Of a stretch of DNA of 64,000 nucleotides, positions 44,506-55,227 are shown in pieces. A model generated the notes under the pieces. The model was not told the DNA's origin, ran no database searches, and saw only the letters and a program-made list of their open reading frames with translations. The stretch lies in assembly GCA_029168955.1 (NCBI GenBank), contig JAPDOI010000181.1:765501-829500 (forward strand), read 5' to 3'. Within the stretch, counting starts at the first letter, position 1. Every line of letters starts with the position of its first letter. The position numbers were made by a program, and so were the translations under genes. The DNA is from Aplectana chamaeleonis. Lineage: Eukaryota > Nematoda > Chromadorea > Rhabditida > Cosmocercidae.

Positions 44506-44541
<36 letters not shown>
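44506..44541. repeat. (CAA)n microsatellite
   Basis: About 12 consecutive CAA units, followed by a shorter ACAACAACAACAG run to 44561. Frames through it (poly-Gln plus, poly-Leu minus) are not genes. Confidence 0.95.
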
Positions 44542-44542
<1 letters not shown>

Positions 44543-44561
44543 ACAAAAACAACAACAACAG

Positions 44562-45054
44562 TTTTGAGCTCACTCAAACCTTTTCGGCATGAATGCGAAG
44601 AGAAGTCCAGAACAGGTTGTAGTCCAGAACGACTTATTGTTCGACCCAGAGAATCAGCTCTACAATCAGCCGAGTGCTGCCGATGTTTACATTCTACTGA
44701 TGAGGAGAAGGGGGTGCGTTAGGTCCACTGGTTATGGTTCTTCTATTGCAAAAATACCAAGGGAACTCGCGTGGCGTGAACCAGCACTCCAAGAGTGAAG
44801 GAGCATTCTGGTCGTTTCTGATATCTACTTATTTTCAAATATGGAGTCAGACTGTGAAATGGTGAAACAAATTATAGAGGTCTCAATCAGTATGGTCAAC
44901 GGTAGTGGATTTCAATTCTTTATGAGTACTCGGAAGTCTTTAATGGTGGCTCCATTCACTTCTCCTGCTATCCTTATCCTTCTGCCATATCGGCCACTAT
45001 CCACAAAAATTGTTTGCAATAACATGACTTCGCTTTTTCTTCCAAATGCACAGT
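44562..45054. other. Spacer, no recognised gene
   Basis: Overlapping short plus frames (44589-44798, 44841-45152) with no domain. Confidence 0.45.
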
Positions 45055-45330
45055 CCAACCTTGGGAGCGTTCCTCTGTTTTTACCTGCCTATCTTGAAAA
45101 CGGTCCCTCGCTTATTCCAATGATTTCTCTGGCATCGCACAAAACCCCCTAGGAACGGAGTTATGGCCCCTCAAAGAGTGAGCTGCGGAAGCATGGCGGA
45201 CGAGTTGTCTGTGACTTGTAACTTCCGCCATCTGCCACCGATGTCTGTGAGCCGACCAGGATAAAGAGAGAGGCTGAGAGTGAAGGGAAGAACGAGGCTT
45301 TTGATCGGAAAGCATGTCTCATCTCGCCAC
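45055..45330 (-). mobile_element. TTAA-type MITE, family A, truncated copy 3
   Basis: The reverse complement matches family A over GATGAG.CAT, CAAAAGCC, TCAGCTCGC-like and GTTACA..CC segments through ATAACTCCGTTCC and ATCTTGAAAACGG. Both termini are missing. Confidence 0.75.
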
Positions 45331-46028
45331 TATTAAGCTCGGAAGATCGTAAAAGGGGCGTGCCAAAATGGCTTCCTGATGTGGGAGCCCCAGGGTGGCT
45401 TCCTCCTATATCTCGCTTCTCCGCAGGATTTGAGAGCTCGTACTTGGCAGTGGCTATATAGGGTGGGTCTACTCCACAATTACGTGGAAATCTCAGATTT
45501 CGTCCCGATCTTGGACTGTCCTGGTCCACCGTTGCTGCCTTGATCAGTGTGTACAAAGCAGAGAATTGATAAATTTATTAGGATGTCGGGGAGCTATTAT
45601 AGTGGCTTGTTGACTTCTTCCTCTATCCTCATCCTTCAAAATTATGCGCCACTATCCATCTAAAATGCCCCTTCCACCGATCCAGTCTCTAGAATGGGTT
45701 TTCCATGAGTCGAATACGCACGTTTGTGGATTAGGTTTGATGCAATGTTAGTTTTTTTGGTCTTGGAAAGATCACGGTAGAAGTCAATATGTTACAAGGG
45801 TCCTTGGCAGAACTAGGCAGTTGAGGGCTTATCACAACCATAATATTGAGAAAAAAAGCGAAAAAGACAGATTCGAAAGGACCCGGCAAGACCCCAAAAC
45901 TGGATCACCGTCCATTCGCAACGCTCTTAATGGCAGCATACACGCCCGCAAACATGGTCGAGATAACAGCATAAATAGGCCCGCACGCACTATCAAATGG
46001 GAATGCACGAGAGAAACAGTCAGATTTA
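45331..46028. other. Spacer, no recognised gene
   Basis: A plus frame at 45821-46033 without domain. No repeats recognised. Confidence 0.45.
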
Positions 46029-46147
46029 CCTGATTATAACATGTCTTAATGCCGATTGATTCTCGTCCGTTTTCGAGAATGCCGCTCTACTTCGGTTGGC
46101 TTCCGAGATGGAGAATTTCAAAGGTAAACAGACATGTTATAGTCAGG
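46029..46147. mobile_element. 119-bp MITE with TTA target duplication
   Basis: CCTGATTATAACATGTCT at the left pairs with AGACATGTTATAGTCAGG at the right, with one mismatch. TTA flanks both sides (46026-46028, 46148-46150). A 3-bp TWA duplication is typical of PIF/Harbinger-type MITEs. Confidence 0.8.
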
Positions 46148-46379
46148 TTAAACGAGCTGCTTCTCTTGTACACTCCTTTTGGGTAGTGTCATCACTGTAA
46201 GTTATCAAATGTTTTATCAAGTTCAGATTTCATTTCGTTATTCGAAGGGGTGGGAAAATACGGGCGTGCAAGAAAGGATTGCTCAAACGTTGTCAGATAT
46301 TATGATCCGGGATGGCTTTCAGCGCTTCAAACGTCGTTGACGACATGGCAGGTGCCGTACGAGCTCACTTATGCTGAGA

Positions 46380-46846
46380 TCTCGCCCGAGTTTGTGAACG
46401 TAATTGAGATAACTACGGAATTAGAATGGTACGGCACCGAACACAACGCCCACGCATTTTTAATCGTCAAAAACTATCCTCAATGACGCGACACGAGTGA
46501 GAAGTTGGCCCCGCCCCTGTATCTGCCCGCCCACCGTATTTGCGTCCTACTCCTAAACAGGGGTGCTGGGCCAATTACACCGTCGTCAATGTGTGTGGTT
46601 TAACTATTGTACCTATTCCACCACCCACAAACGTCGCCGGCGGTGGGAATGGCCCAGAACCCCTGTTCTGGAGGAGGACACAAATGCAGGGGGCGGGCAG
46701 ATACAGGGGCGGGGCCAACTTCTCACTCGTGTAGCGTCGTTGTGGGTCGTTTTTGGCGCTTCAAAATGCGTGGCCGTTGTGTTCGGTGCCATACCATTCT
46801 AATTCCGTAGTTATCTAAATTACGTTTACGAGCGTGTATGCTGCCT
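46380..46846. mobile_element. Foldback element with ~190-bp arms
   Basis: The left arm (about 46380-46578) and right arm (about 46650-46840) are inverted copies: CGTAATT(G/T)AGATAACTAC, GCACCGAACACAACG, CGAGTGAGAAGTTGGCCCCG and CCTGTATCTGCCCGCCC appear in both. A ~75-nt loop holds CACCACCCACAAACG. The right end finishes GTGTATGCTGCCT|TTAA, the terminus of the TTAA families; a matching left terminus is not visible. Frames across the arms (46250-46486 and several near 46540-46810) are not genes. Confidence 0.85.
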
Positions 46847-46850
46847 TTAA

Positions 46851-47124
46851 GGCTCCGTCCTTAGCAGACGACCAGCGGCAAAGCGTCAAGGCGTCAGAGC
46901 ATCATGCGCCAGCGCTCAAACGCTGACGCATGACGCTCGACGGCTGGCGCATTCAACGTGTCCGAGGATAGCACGGGGTTAACGATGGTAACGATCAGGG
47001 TACGGCGCGGGGTGTGGATATCCACAGGGGCGGATGAGCAGCTCTGGGATGAAGGGGATGTGTCTGAGCTCCGCTGGGACATCAAGTGGACAATACTGAG
47101 TAGGTGTATACACTGTTTAGCATC
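46851..47124. other. Spacer with CTGACGC/GCGTCA words
   Basis: 46860-46960 contains several GGCGCA, GCGTCA and TGACGC words in both orientations. No gene is recognised; the long minus frame 46894-47295 runs through a MITE and is spurious. Confidence 0.5.
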
Positions 47125-47245
47125 GGCATGGATCCTAATGAGACTTCGCGTTCTTCCACTGGAGGTTGGCGCAACTTCGGTATGTTTGGCACCGAGTTTG
47201 CACCAACCTTCAACAGTAACACAAAGTCTCATTAGGATCCATGCC
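47125..47245. mobile_element. GGCATGGATCC-type palindromic MITE, intact copy
   Basis: GGCATGGATCCTAATGAGAC then TT at the left pairs with AAGTCTCATTAGGATCCATG then CC at the right. Inside, GGAGGTTGGCGCAA pairs with TTGCACCAACC. Other copies: 41240-42343 (split) and 30258-30308 (half). Confidence 0.88.
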
Positions 47246-47935
47246 AAAGGTACATTCAGTTTCTTCATGAAGAATTCGATCATGATACTCTTCAAGTTTC
47301 AGAACAAAAAAGCTAACCAAATAACAATTTGGGGGGGGGTGTCTAAGAAAATCGCCAAAATTTTGCTCCTGGAGGGGGGTCGGAGCAAAATTGGTCTTGT
47401 CCATACCTCGTGCCGTACCCTGGTATCGATAATATTAATGACAGCCCCCACGTTTGACTCTCGATGACAGCCGTTACGGTTACTATGCCTCCACCGTCAG
47501 CGAATGGCCGGCCGCAGTAGTCGCTGGGGAGTCGTTGGGGAGTCAGATCAATAGCAAATGCTGAAGATGCAAACTCCCCGCGTCATATTACGGTCACTTG
47601 ACGCTAGAACGTCTGCTATGGACGGAGCCTAATTGTAGGGAATCCTTGGGATCGATAACGTGGCGAATGAACAGTGATTATGGTGGTGATGTGCAACCAA
47701 CCGCCTGTTTCTGCCAAAAAAAAACAGACTCGTTCTTTATCAAGAGCTTCCTCGATAAAACTGCATCGGAAGGGTTGCGAATGTGCAATTTTTAAAGACC
47801 AAATGAGACTTTTAGGATCCTTTAATTTATTTGACAAAGTCCGAAATGATAGGGCAGATTAGGGTCGAAATTCTTTTAGGGGAACATTGTGGTACTTAAC
47901 ACGAAAATGGATAGCGTTCATTGATCTGCGAAAGA
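47246..47935. other. Spacer with poly-G runs
   Basis: Runs of nine G (about 47331) and six G (about 47374). Short frames only, none recognised. Confidence 0.45.
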
Positions 47936-48118
47936 TTTCTTAAAGTTCAGATTCCTGGCAAAATTAACGATTTCGCGCATCTCCGAGAAATTATAAGTTG
48001 AAGATCCAAGAAGTGTCTCGGAATACCAAAAAATGATTTGGCGCAGAATAAGTTAAAGTAATGAAAAATCTGGAAAATGTAGTGAAACAACTAAACTAGC
48101 ATTTGGCGGTCAATCATA

Positions 48119-48378
48119 GATCAGTTAACGATAAGTAGAGACAGACGAAAGATACGACTTAACAAGCTTCTCTGTAAACTTATCAAAGCAAAATAAAGTG
48201 CGCATCGTATTTGAGGGTTACGTTCACCTACATAGCTTGACCTATGCTGATTGCCGTATAACAATTTTAGTGGAATGTTCTACGGTTTCCGTAGTGCACT
48301 TGATTTTTCTTTGATAAGTCTAACGGAGAAGCTTGTAAAACCGCATCCCTCGTCTGCGCTACCTATCGTTAGTTGATC
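48119..48378. mobile_element. 260-bp MITE with TA target duplication, nested in the foldback arm
   Basis: GATCAGTTAACGATAAGTAG at the left pairs with CTACCTATCGTTAGTTGATC at the right. CTTCTCTGTAAACTTATCAA pairs with TTGATAAGTCTAACGGAGAAG-type sequence further in. TA flanks at 48117-48118 and 48379-48380. The opposite foldback arm reads straight across the empty site (GCGGTCAATAACACTATG), supporting insertion after foldback formation. Confidence 0.88.
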
Positions 48379-48706
48379 TATTACGCTATGTAACACGATT
48401 TTTGTTCCTGGCTTCTAAGTGTTATATTTCAATTGCTCATGTCCAAAGTATGTGAAAAAATGGCTTCATTGAGAGAAAACTTTGCTTACACTACAACAGC
48501 ACGAAGAAACCCCGTTATTTTTGACAATAGAAAGATTATTATTCATTTTCGACATTATGAACAGGTTAAAAACAAAAATCGTCAAGGAATAGACAAACAC
48601 TGTCGGAAAGCACTCAACAAGGTTCCTAAAAGTGTAGATTTTTCAGATTTACGATTGTACTGTGATTCGCCCTCTCGAAGTTGCACCCAAATGTAGTCCC
48701 TCATTA

Positions 48707-49115
48707 TGTTCCGATATACTGTCCTTGGCAACGACTCTGTCCGAGGCTGAGGTCAGGGTTGGTATATTCGTCGGACCACAGATCAAGAGGATCACGGAAT
48801 GTGAGGATCTCGCAAAGCTGTTGAATAGGACGGAGAGAACGGCTTGGAGCAATTTCGTTCCGTTTGTTCACGGCTTCCTACATAGGTGATCACGAAGCTG
48901 AAAGTTATGTGGAGTTGGTGCACTCTCATAAAGAATTACCCCAAAATGGGATGCATAATGTCTCTGAAAGTCCATATTATTGATTCGCTTTTTGACAAAT
49001 TCAACGAGCAAGGCGAACTCTTTCATCAAGATATATTGGACTTTGACCGTCGTTACCAAGGACGGTGTGACGAAAACATGATGGGGACTATATTTGGTTC
49101 AACTTCGAGAGAGTG
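48707..49115 (+). pseudogene. Decayed invertebrate repeat protein (FHQDI...RYQGR...DENMM)
   Basis: In two plus frames the DNA reads VGIFVGPQIKR, LLNRTERTAWSNFV and FVHGFL, then SLKVHIIDSLFDKF, EQGELFHQDILDFDRRYQGR and CDENMM. I recognise this order from uncharacterised repetitive proteins in nematodes and arthropods, probably transposon-borne; the precise family is not certain. The frame is broken near 48890, so it is inactive. It lies between the arms of the foldback element. Confidence 0.6.
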
Positions 49116-49737
49116 ATTCACAGTACAATCGTAATTCTACAAAATCTACACATTTTTGAACCTTGTCGAGTGGTATCCGACTGTGTTTGTCCTTTACTTG
49201 TGCATTTTTTTGTTTTCACCTGATTATAGTGCCCAAAATGAATAAAAATCTTTTTATTTTCACAAAAAAACGAGATTTCTTCGTGCTGTCGTCGTGTAAG
49301 CAAAGTCTGTGCTTAATGAAGTCATTTTTCACATACATTGTACATAAACAATTGAAATATAACACTTTGAAGCCAGGAACAAAAATTGTCTTAGATAAAC
49401 ATGCGATTTTGCAAATCTCATTGCCCTAGTCTCAAAAGCGAAGTTTTCCTGGGATAAAAGCGATTTCCTGTCTGTTTTAGACCTATCGAGTTTGGAAAAC
49501 ACAATTTCAACCCAGGAACAGTTGAAAGTGAGAATTGAAAAAAGTGAAAATTTGTTACATAGTGTTATTGACCGCCAAATCCTAATTTTAGTCATTCCAC
49601 TACATTTCCGAGTTTTTTTCATTACTTTAACTTATTCTGCGCTAAATTATTTTTTGAAATGTTTCAAGACACTCAACTTATTATTTCTGGGAGATGTGCC
49701 AAAATCGTTAATTTTGCCAGGAAGCTAACTTTTTAAA

Positions 49738-49919
49738 AATTTAATTTAATTATATCATAGGTTTATTTTTTTTCTTGATTTAAACCTTAGGAACTTTTGA
49801 ATGACCTACTATCGCTTTGAGTTTGCATTGTCCGAAATAAGATTTTGAAGTGCAGCAAACGTTCCGAACATTTCTCCTTTCCCTCGAGAAAATGAGAGAG
49901 TTGTTATACAATTTCCACG
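49738..49919. other. AT-rich spacer
   Basis: No recognised feature. Confidence 0.4.
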
Positions 49920-50372
49920 GCACAATTTCTACGGTGTCCGGCACACTTCCACGGAGGCCCGCATGGTTTCTAGGGCGTTCGACGCAGTCCCACCTGTGTC
50001 CCGCACACTTTTTAAGGCGTCAGGCTCACTCCCATATTGGCCCCACACCCTTTCTACGGCGTTCTGCGTACTCCAACCAATCCGCAAACTTTCCACGGCG
50101 TCTGGCGCAATAATACGTGAGCCCGCACACTTTCTGCGGCGTCTGACGCACTCCGAATCGGGTCCAACACAGTTCCTACAGCGTTCGGCGCACTCCCAAT
50201 AGAGTCCCGCACACTTTCTACGGTGTCCGGTGCACTCCCATTGAGGCCCCACACGTTTTCTAGGGCGTTCGACGCAGTCCCACCTAGGTCCCGCACACTA
50301 TCAATGGCATCCGGCGCATCCCCATATGGGTCTCTCACACTTTCTGGAGCGTCCTGCGTACTCCGCACTTCA
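49920..50372. repeat. 42-bp GC-rich minisatellite, diverged third locus
   Basis: Units such as CCCGCACACTTTCTACGGTG and TCCGGTGCACTCCCATTG repeat at 41-43 bp, about 10 copies. The consensus (CACACTTTC, GGCG, GGCGCACTCCCA, GGTCC) is that of the array at 13410-15022, but copies here differ much more from each other. Overlapping frames on both strands are repeat translations. Confidence 0.85.
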
Positions 50373-50467
50373 ATATTTCATGCGGATCAGCGACTCGGGC
50401 AATCGGAGCGCGGATAGCTGGCGAAAGTTTAAAAGTCGCTCAACGGCTAGGTAACAATTGACGTTAA

Positions 50468-51061
50468 AGGCATCGTACACGATGAAAACCGTATTTGGAG
50501 TTTTGGTGTTTTCGTGTTATTATATCTCTATAAAGACTGAAGTTGCAAAAAGCCCCCTCAAAAAAGTCAACTTTTCAGGAAAAAAATCCATCTCAAGAAA
50601 CTTCAACACCTATTTGAAGTTCGTGCCAACATCAACTTGGAATAGTTGCGCGGAAAACGCAAGGAACACTTTTACGGTTCGTCCCTTGGCGCACCGTTGG
50701 ATGCAATTCACCGACGACACCATTCAGCAACGACCTCAACGAAATTAAAAAGGGCTACTGACCTGCTCGTCCATTGCTGCCGGCTGCTTCCGATCGACGC
50801 CGAATGTGAAATCGACCGGTTTGTGCTTTGCGCCCTACGACGCGCCAAGGTACGCCCGCCGGCAGCGATCACGGAGTGTTTTTCTTTGGAACAACGGATC
50901 GACCCCATGACCCCCCAAAGTCCAGGAAGCCGTTTTGAGGTGAGCAAATCATTACTCAGAGGCGATTTCGAAACTGCGAACTCTCGGAGTGACATTGTCA
51001 TGACCCACTAGTCCGAATGAACGCATAAACTCAAATATGGTTTTCGCCGTGGACGATGCCT
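50468..51061. mobile_element. TTAA-type MITE, family D
   Basis: AGGCATCGTACACGATGAAA at the left, CGCCGTGGACGATGCCT at the right, TTAA at 50464-50467 and 51062-51065. Termini resemble but are not identical to families A-C. Interior frames (50646-51011 plus, 50708-51001 minus) are unrecognised. Confidence 0.88.
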
Positions 51062-51261
51062 TTAAGCTGGACAATACTGTGCTTATTTGGGCCAATTTCC
51101 GGTCTGCAGAAATTTGAAACATTTAGAGAAAACTGTATAAAAAAGCCACATCGAGTCGGCATCGGCGCTGGAAACTCGACCGACTCAAGCGCGTGTGGCC
51201 GCAAAGCGTGTCGAGACACAATGCGGACCGGAATTTGGCCCAGAGAATCACAGTAGCAATT

Positions 51262-51663
51262 ATACTTTGACATCGAATGATTTCGAATGATCCTATAAAT
51301 GAACTTTTTCTCACGTATGACAAAATGGTTCAAGCCGTGTTCGGTTTTTAGACAACGGGTGAGAGATAAGCTTCTCGTAACTGATGTCAGAGTGGAATTT
51401 TTCCGCATTCACAAAAATCAAATTCTATTCAAAATTTGAAAAAAATAGTCGACTGGTCATTCGAAGTCGACTCATTTTTTTCTGGAATATCATTGATTAA
51501 TTTTTGATTTTTGTGAATGCAGAGTTCTACTCTTGACCTTGACTTTACGAAAAGCTTACCTCCTACTTGTTGTCCGAAAACCGAAGGCGACTCGAACCAT
51601 TCTGTCATTCAAGAGAAAAAATCCATTTATAGAACCATTCGAAATCATTCGATGTCAAAGTAT
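51262..51663. mobile_element. 402-bp foldback element with 10-bp target duplication
   Basis: Termini ATACTTTGACATCGAATGAT are inverted at both ends. Similarity of the arms extends for about 130 bp (GATTTCGAATG, CTATAAATG, GGTTCAAGCC/GGTTCGAGTC, TTCGGTTTT). AGTAGCAATT is perfectly duplicated at 51252-51261 and 51664-51673. A 9-11-bp duplication with long arms fits Mutator-like (MULE) elements. Confidence 0.93.
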
Positions 51664-51673
51664 AGTAGCAATT

Positions 51674-52112
51674 ATGAGGCCGGCATATGGTAAATCTCAT
51701 GGCCTGTGATCCATAAGACAAAAAAAAACTCGTAAGTAAACGAAACAAAATGTTTAAAAATCAAAATTTCGAGGACGATTACAGCAGTTCCCTTCGGGAA
51801 AAGGCTATGAAAAATTTAAGAAAACCTGCCTCTGGCGAAATTTTATTTCACTCAATAATCCCTGTTTCATCGTGGCTATAAGAGTTTAGGAATTTTTCAG
51901 TTGTACTTGTGTCTCAGGACGCTTCATGCTTCTGCTTTCGTTTAAATAGGGAAGAGGGTCAATGTTCCAATGGGCAGAGTTTATGCTTAAAATACAAAGC
52001 TACGCGATGGCTTGCTCCCAACGCAGATCGAATCTCGACGCGACCCCATTCGATACTCCCAAACGTTATGCCATCGTGTCACGCGGTAAAGGAAGTGCGA
52101 GCCCGGCCTTAA
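51674..52112. other. Spacer
   Basis: Short plus frame at 51962-52282 without domain. Nothing else. Confidence 0.45.
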
Positions 52113-52559
52113 AGGCAGTGTTCCCGATAGATTTCACTTCCGATGTGTCCACGTCTTGCGGAAGGTCTGGTGCCCTATATAGCAAGGCATGCTTAAAAAG
52201 GACACGTAAAACGCGTTTTTGTGCCAAGATAGGTCCTCCCTTGTTCACGTTGATTTTTGAGCGTGGAGGAATTGACCGCTAGAAGGATGATATCTATCAG
52301 TGCAATAAAGCGATCAGCTCGCTTATCAGCACTTCCTTCATTTGATCATTCCTGTAATCTGAGTCTTCATTTGTTCATTCTGAGGGGCGGATCTGGTTCA
52401 CCAGGCGTGTCTGGGGCACCAAAACGCTTGTTTGCAGCCGTTATTTTGCCGCTCCTGGCACGTTTTCTACCGTTCTTCTGACACTGGGGGCCTAGGATCC
52501 TTCTCGCCTATCATTTCAATGTGGAAAGTCAACGAGGATGATCATCGTGAACGCTGCCT
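52113..52559. mobile_element. TTAA-type MITE, family E
   Basis: AGGCAGTGTTCCCGATAGAT at the left, GATCATCGTGAACGCTGCCT at the right, TTAA at 52109-52112 and 52560-52563. Interior unlike families A-D. Confidence 0.88.
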
Positions 52560-52870
52560 TTAAGATATACCAACGTCGAAACCTTCAGGCGACTTAGGAT
52601 AATCTAATCAGTATAGGTTAATCTAATCAGTATCTTTATAGGGCTTTAGGCGAGCGTTTGTAATAGATTTGTGCAAGACGAGCTCAGGACAAAAACTAGG
52701 GCATTCTCGACAAATAAATGAATTTGTCAACTTCGTTCGTTTTCCTACATTCTAAATCTTGTTCCGATTCACGATATTCCGAATCCTGTAACTAATTCCA
52801 GTTCCAGTGTTCAAACTGCTGTTCCGAAATCCGTATTTCAACAGTTCATTTCCTTCATCCTTTTGCCCTT
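52560..52870. other. Spacer with a short direct repeat
   Basis: TAATCTAATCAGTAT occurs twice (about 52600 and 52619). No gene. Confidence 0.5.
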
Positions 52871-54296
52871 CAAGGAATGTGCGGAAAAAATTTTGGCAGC
52901 AGAAAATTCAGTTTGACAGAAGGCCGAGAACAGAAAAAAATCTCCAAAAATGGACAGAAAGCAGAAAATTTTTAAAAAATCACTAAACAGTGTTCTGCGT
53001 AAAGTATTAGCACTTAACTTTTTACACATTTTCCGTGATAAATGGTTCCTTTGCAAAATATCCGAAAGCCAACAGTTGACTAGATGAAGAAATGCAGACA
53101 TACGATAGCAGCAGATTATAAGTGCAAAATGTCCCTCTTACCTCCCTTCTCTTGAGAAAATAACGTTCGATTATGTGATTAGAATCTCACTATGTGCAAA
53201 GAGAACATAGATTTAGTCGAATTAGGCTTGCACTCCCCTAGCGCACATATTTTGACGACAATTTCAAGACAATCGAAAAAAGGGGGGTGGAAAACTGTAC
53301 TTCTCCTCAACGCACTAGAGTCACGCGCGTACCGAGCGGATGTACCGTGCGAGTATAAAGATCCTAACATGCCGCTCGCTTTGCCATGACGGGTTTGCTC
53401 GCAACCCTATAACAGTTTCAACAACTACATCGCCGCTCCATCATCAGTTTCACTGTACTTCATCTTATTCAAATTCAGTATCATCCTGCGCTGGAATAAA
53501 TTGAGCATGAGCATAGATTTTGGGTGAATTGCACTGGTGGGGTAAAACTCTACCCCGCCCAACCAAAGCGATGACAGTGGAGTATCGTCAGGGTCTGCCT
53601 ACGTTTACAAAGTATTCACACTCGAACACCGAGCCAGTGAGGATACAAATAGCGTGCGCTAAGCGGTATTAAGCCTCGTTATTGTTATTATACATTAAAC
53701 ATTTAGTTTTCGGGTTATTACTGTATGGCATACATTCTGAAAGGTAACATAAACAGTAAACCTCTGGGTAAGGGTTATCACCATAAGACAGAGATGTATG
53801 TAGACTCGGCTTCCTCAATCCCTAGTACAATGCCCATCGCATTCGACGCCTATGACATAGAGACGTGGATGCTTTTCAGGGTTACACAGTGACATGCGGA
53901 AGTCGGCCGACTTCCCAGTCGTATCCTTCTCCTCACATGAATCTAGTACATATTTGAGGACTCCGTAGGGTGCGTAGATCTGATTGATCCTGGGCGAGGA
54001 ACGAACTCCGCAGTGTCGAACGAACACTAGCACATTCTGCCACTACAGCACCCCTACTCGGGTAACCATAGCGAGATGGACGAGTTAACCTTAGGGTACT
54101 GTAGAGAATGCGAATGAAGTTTCCTAAACTAATGTGCCTACTGTCTATGAGTCTGACCACCTGCCTCTGGAGTAAAGCTGCAACAGGCTGCAATTCACGT
54201 TTTCTTCTGTTTTCTGCCAAACTATTTTCACAGAAAAAAGAAAAAATGGCTGAAAAAGAGCGGCAAACAGAAAACAGAAAATTTTGCACATCCCTG
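52871..54296. mobile_element. Possible decayed hAT element with CAGAAAA subterminal words
   Basis: The right end reads ACAGAAAACAGAAAATTTTG then CACATCCCTG, i.e. inverted CAGGGATGTGC followed by TTTTCTG words. The left candidate CAAGGAATGTGC at 52871 is followed by AGCAGAAAATTC, CAGAAAAAAATC and AGCAGAAAATT. The left terminus is imperfect and no target duplication remains, so the pairing of the ends is uncertain. Interior frames have no domain. Confidence 0.5.
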
Positions 54297-54423
54297 GTCT
54301 CTACAAAACCCGCTTGAGGAAATAAAAATTTACGGAGGCACAGTGAAAAAGTTAACAAGCCTTTTTTAAAGTAGTGTATAAGTAAGTTGGCCGCAATAAT
54401 TCGACGCACAGGTTTGTTCAGAA

Positions 54424-54855
54424 GCGGATGTTCCACAAAGAAGATCTCTACAACAAAATCGACGCCTTGCATCAACGCTTGATACGAGGGAAGTACCAAC
54501 GCCATCTCAAGCGGCAACGGAAGGTAGCCTTCGTTTGCTTGGACAAATGTTAAGAAGACCGCCTGATCGTTTTGTCCAACACGCTCTAGGGATACTTCCG
54601 AGTTCTGTCTGGAAACGGCAAACTTAACGGCGAAAGTTTAGGACGGATGTGGTGAAGAAGGATTTGAAATCACTCAGCGTTGAAAGGTAATTCAGGCGCG
54701 ATGTTTTGTTTCGCAGGAAGTGGAATAGCGACCAATGGATGGATTGTGTTCAAAGTGTGGCTGAGGACCGTGACAAATGGACTACTAGAACGGCACACCT
54801 CGTTGAGGATGTGGAATGACCGCGTCAGGCGAAAGCCAACCGATTAAGTCAAAGC
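54424..54855 (+). pseudogene. 3' end of a non-LTR retrotransposon reverse-transcriptase ORF, copy 2
   Basis: Homologous to 2340-2750. It reads KEDLYNKIDALHQRLIRGK, then LRRPPDRFVQ, WKRQT-like, KKDLKSLSVER and FRRKWNSDQWMDC in broken frames. It contains an insertion-like difference after KSLSVER relative to copy 1. Inactive. Confidence 0.75.
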
Positions 54856-55227
54856 ATGTCAAGCCATCTGTTGCCAAGAAGCCAATTAATTTTTATCGAT
54901 CAGAGATTGACATCTTCCTTACTAGATGGCAGAAGATTATTGACAATGATGAGGAATACACCACTTATTAAAAATATAAGTTCGTCAAAAATTTATGTAT
55001 CGCTCCAGCCGCGAAGCGGCTGGAGAGGTTTGGTTTTGCTTAGGCCTTGTGATCACTTAGAATTTTATAAAATAGTTTATAGAATCTTTGAAACAAAATT
55101 TCTGAAGATTTCCTTCTGGATATAAGCGAAGGGGTACAGAAGACACCTGCTGTCCGAATTTCAGCAAAATCGCTTCACAAATAACAAAGTTGTGAGCCCG
55201 AAAGCTTAAGAAAATTTCATGGTGTGC
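54856..55227. other. Spacer with a hairpin
   Basis: CCAGCCGCGAAGCGGCTGG at 55004-55022 is a perfect hairpin related to those of the 133-bp array. Otherwise nothing recognised. Confidence 0.5.

Larger units (their letters stand above)
47936..49737. mobile_element. 1.8-kb foldback element with long arms and internal coding remnants
   Basis: The left arm (about 47936-48706) and right arm (about 49078-49737) are inverted copies: CCTGGCAAAATTAACGATTT, GCAGAATAAGTTAAAGTAAT, TTTTTGTTCCTGGCTTC, AAGTGTTATATTTCAATTG, AGCACGAAGAAA and TCTCGAAGTTG in both. The left arm is interrupted by a TA-flanked MITE at 48119-48378; the right arm has a different ~200-bp segment there. The unique centre carries decayed protein sequence. 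No target duplication could be fixed. Confidence 0.88.

Noticed and set aside
44346..44573. Poly-Gln and poly-Leu frames, the latter resembling a signal peptide
   Set aside because: Direct translation of the (CAA)n microsatellite.
46250..46802. Several plus frames of 60-80 residues
   Set aside because: They run through the arms of the foldback element and mirror each other.
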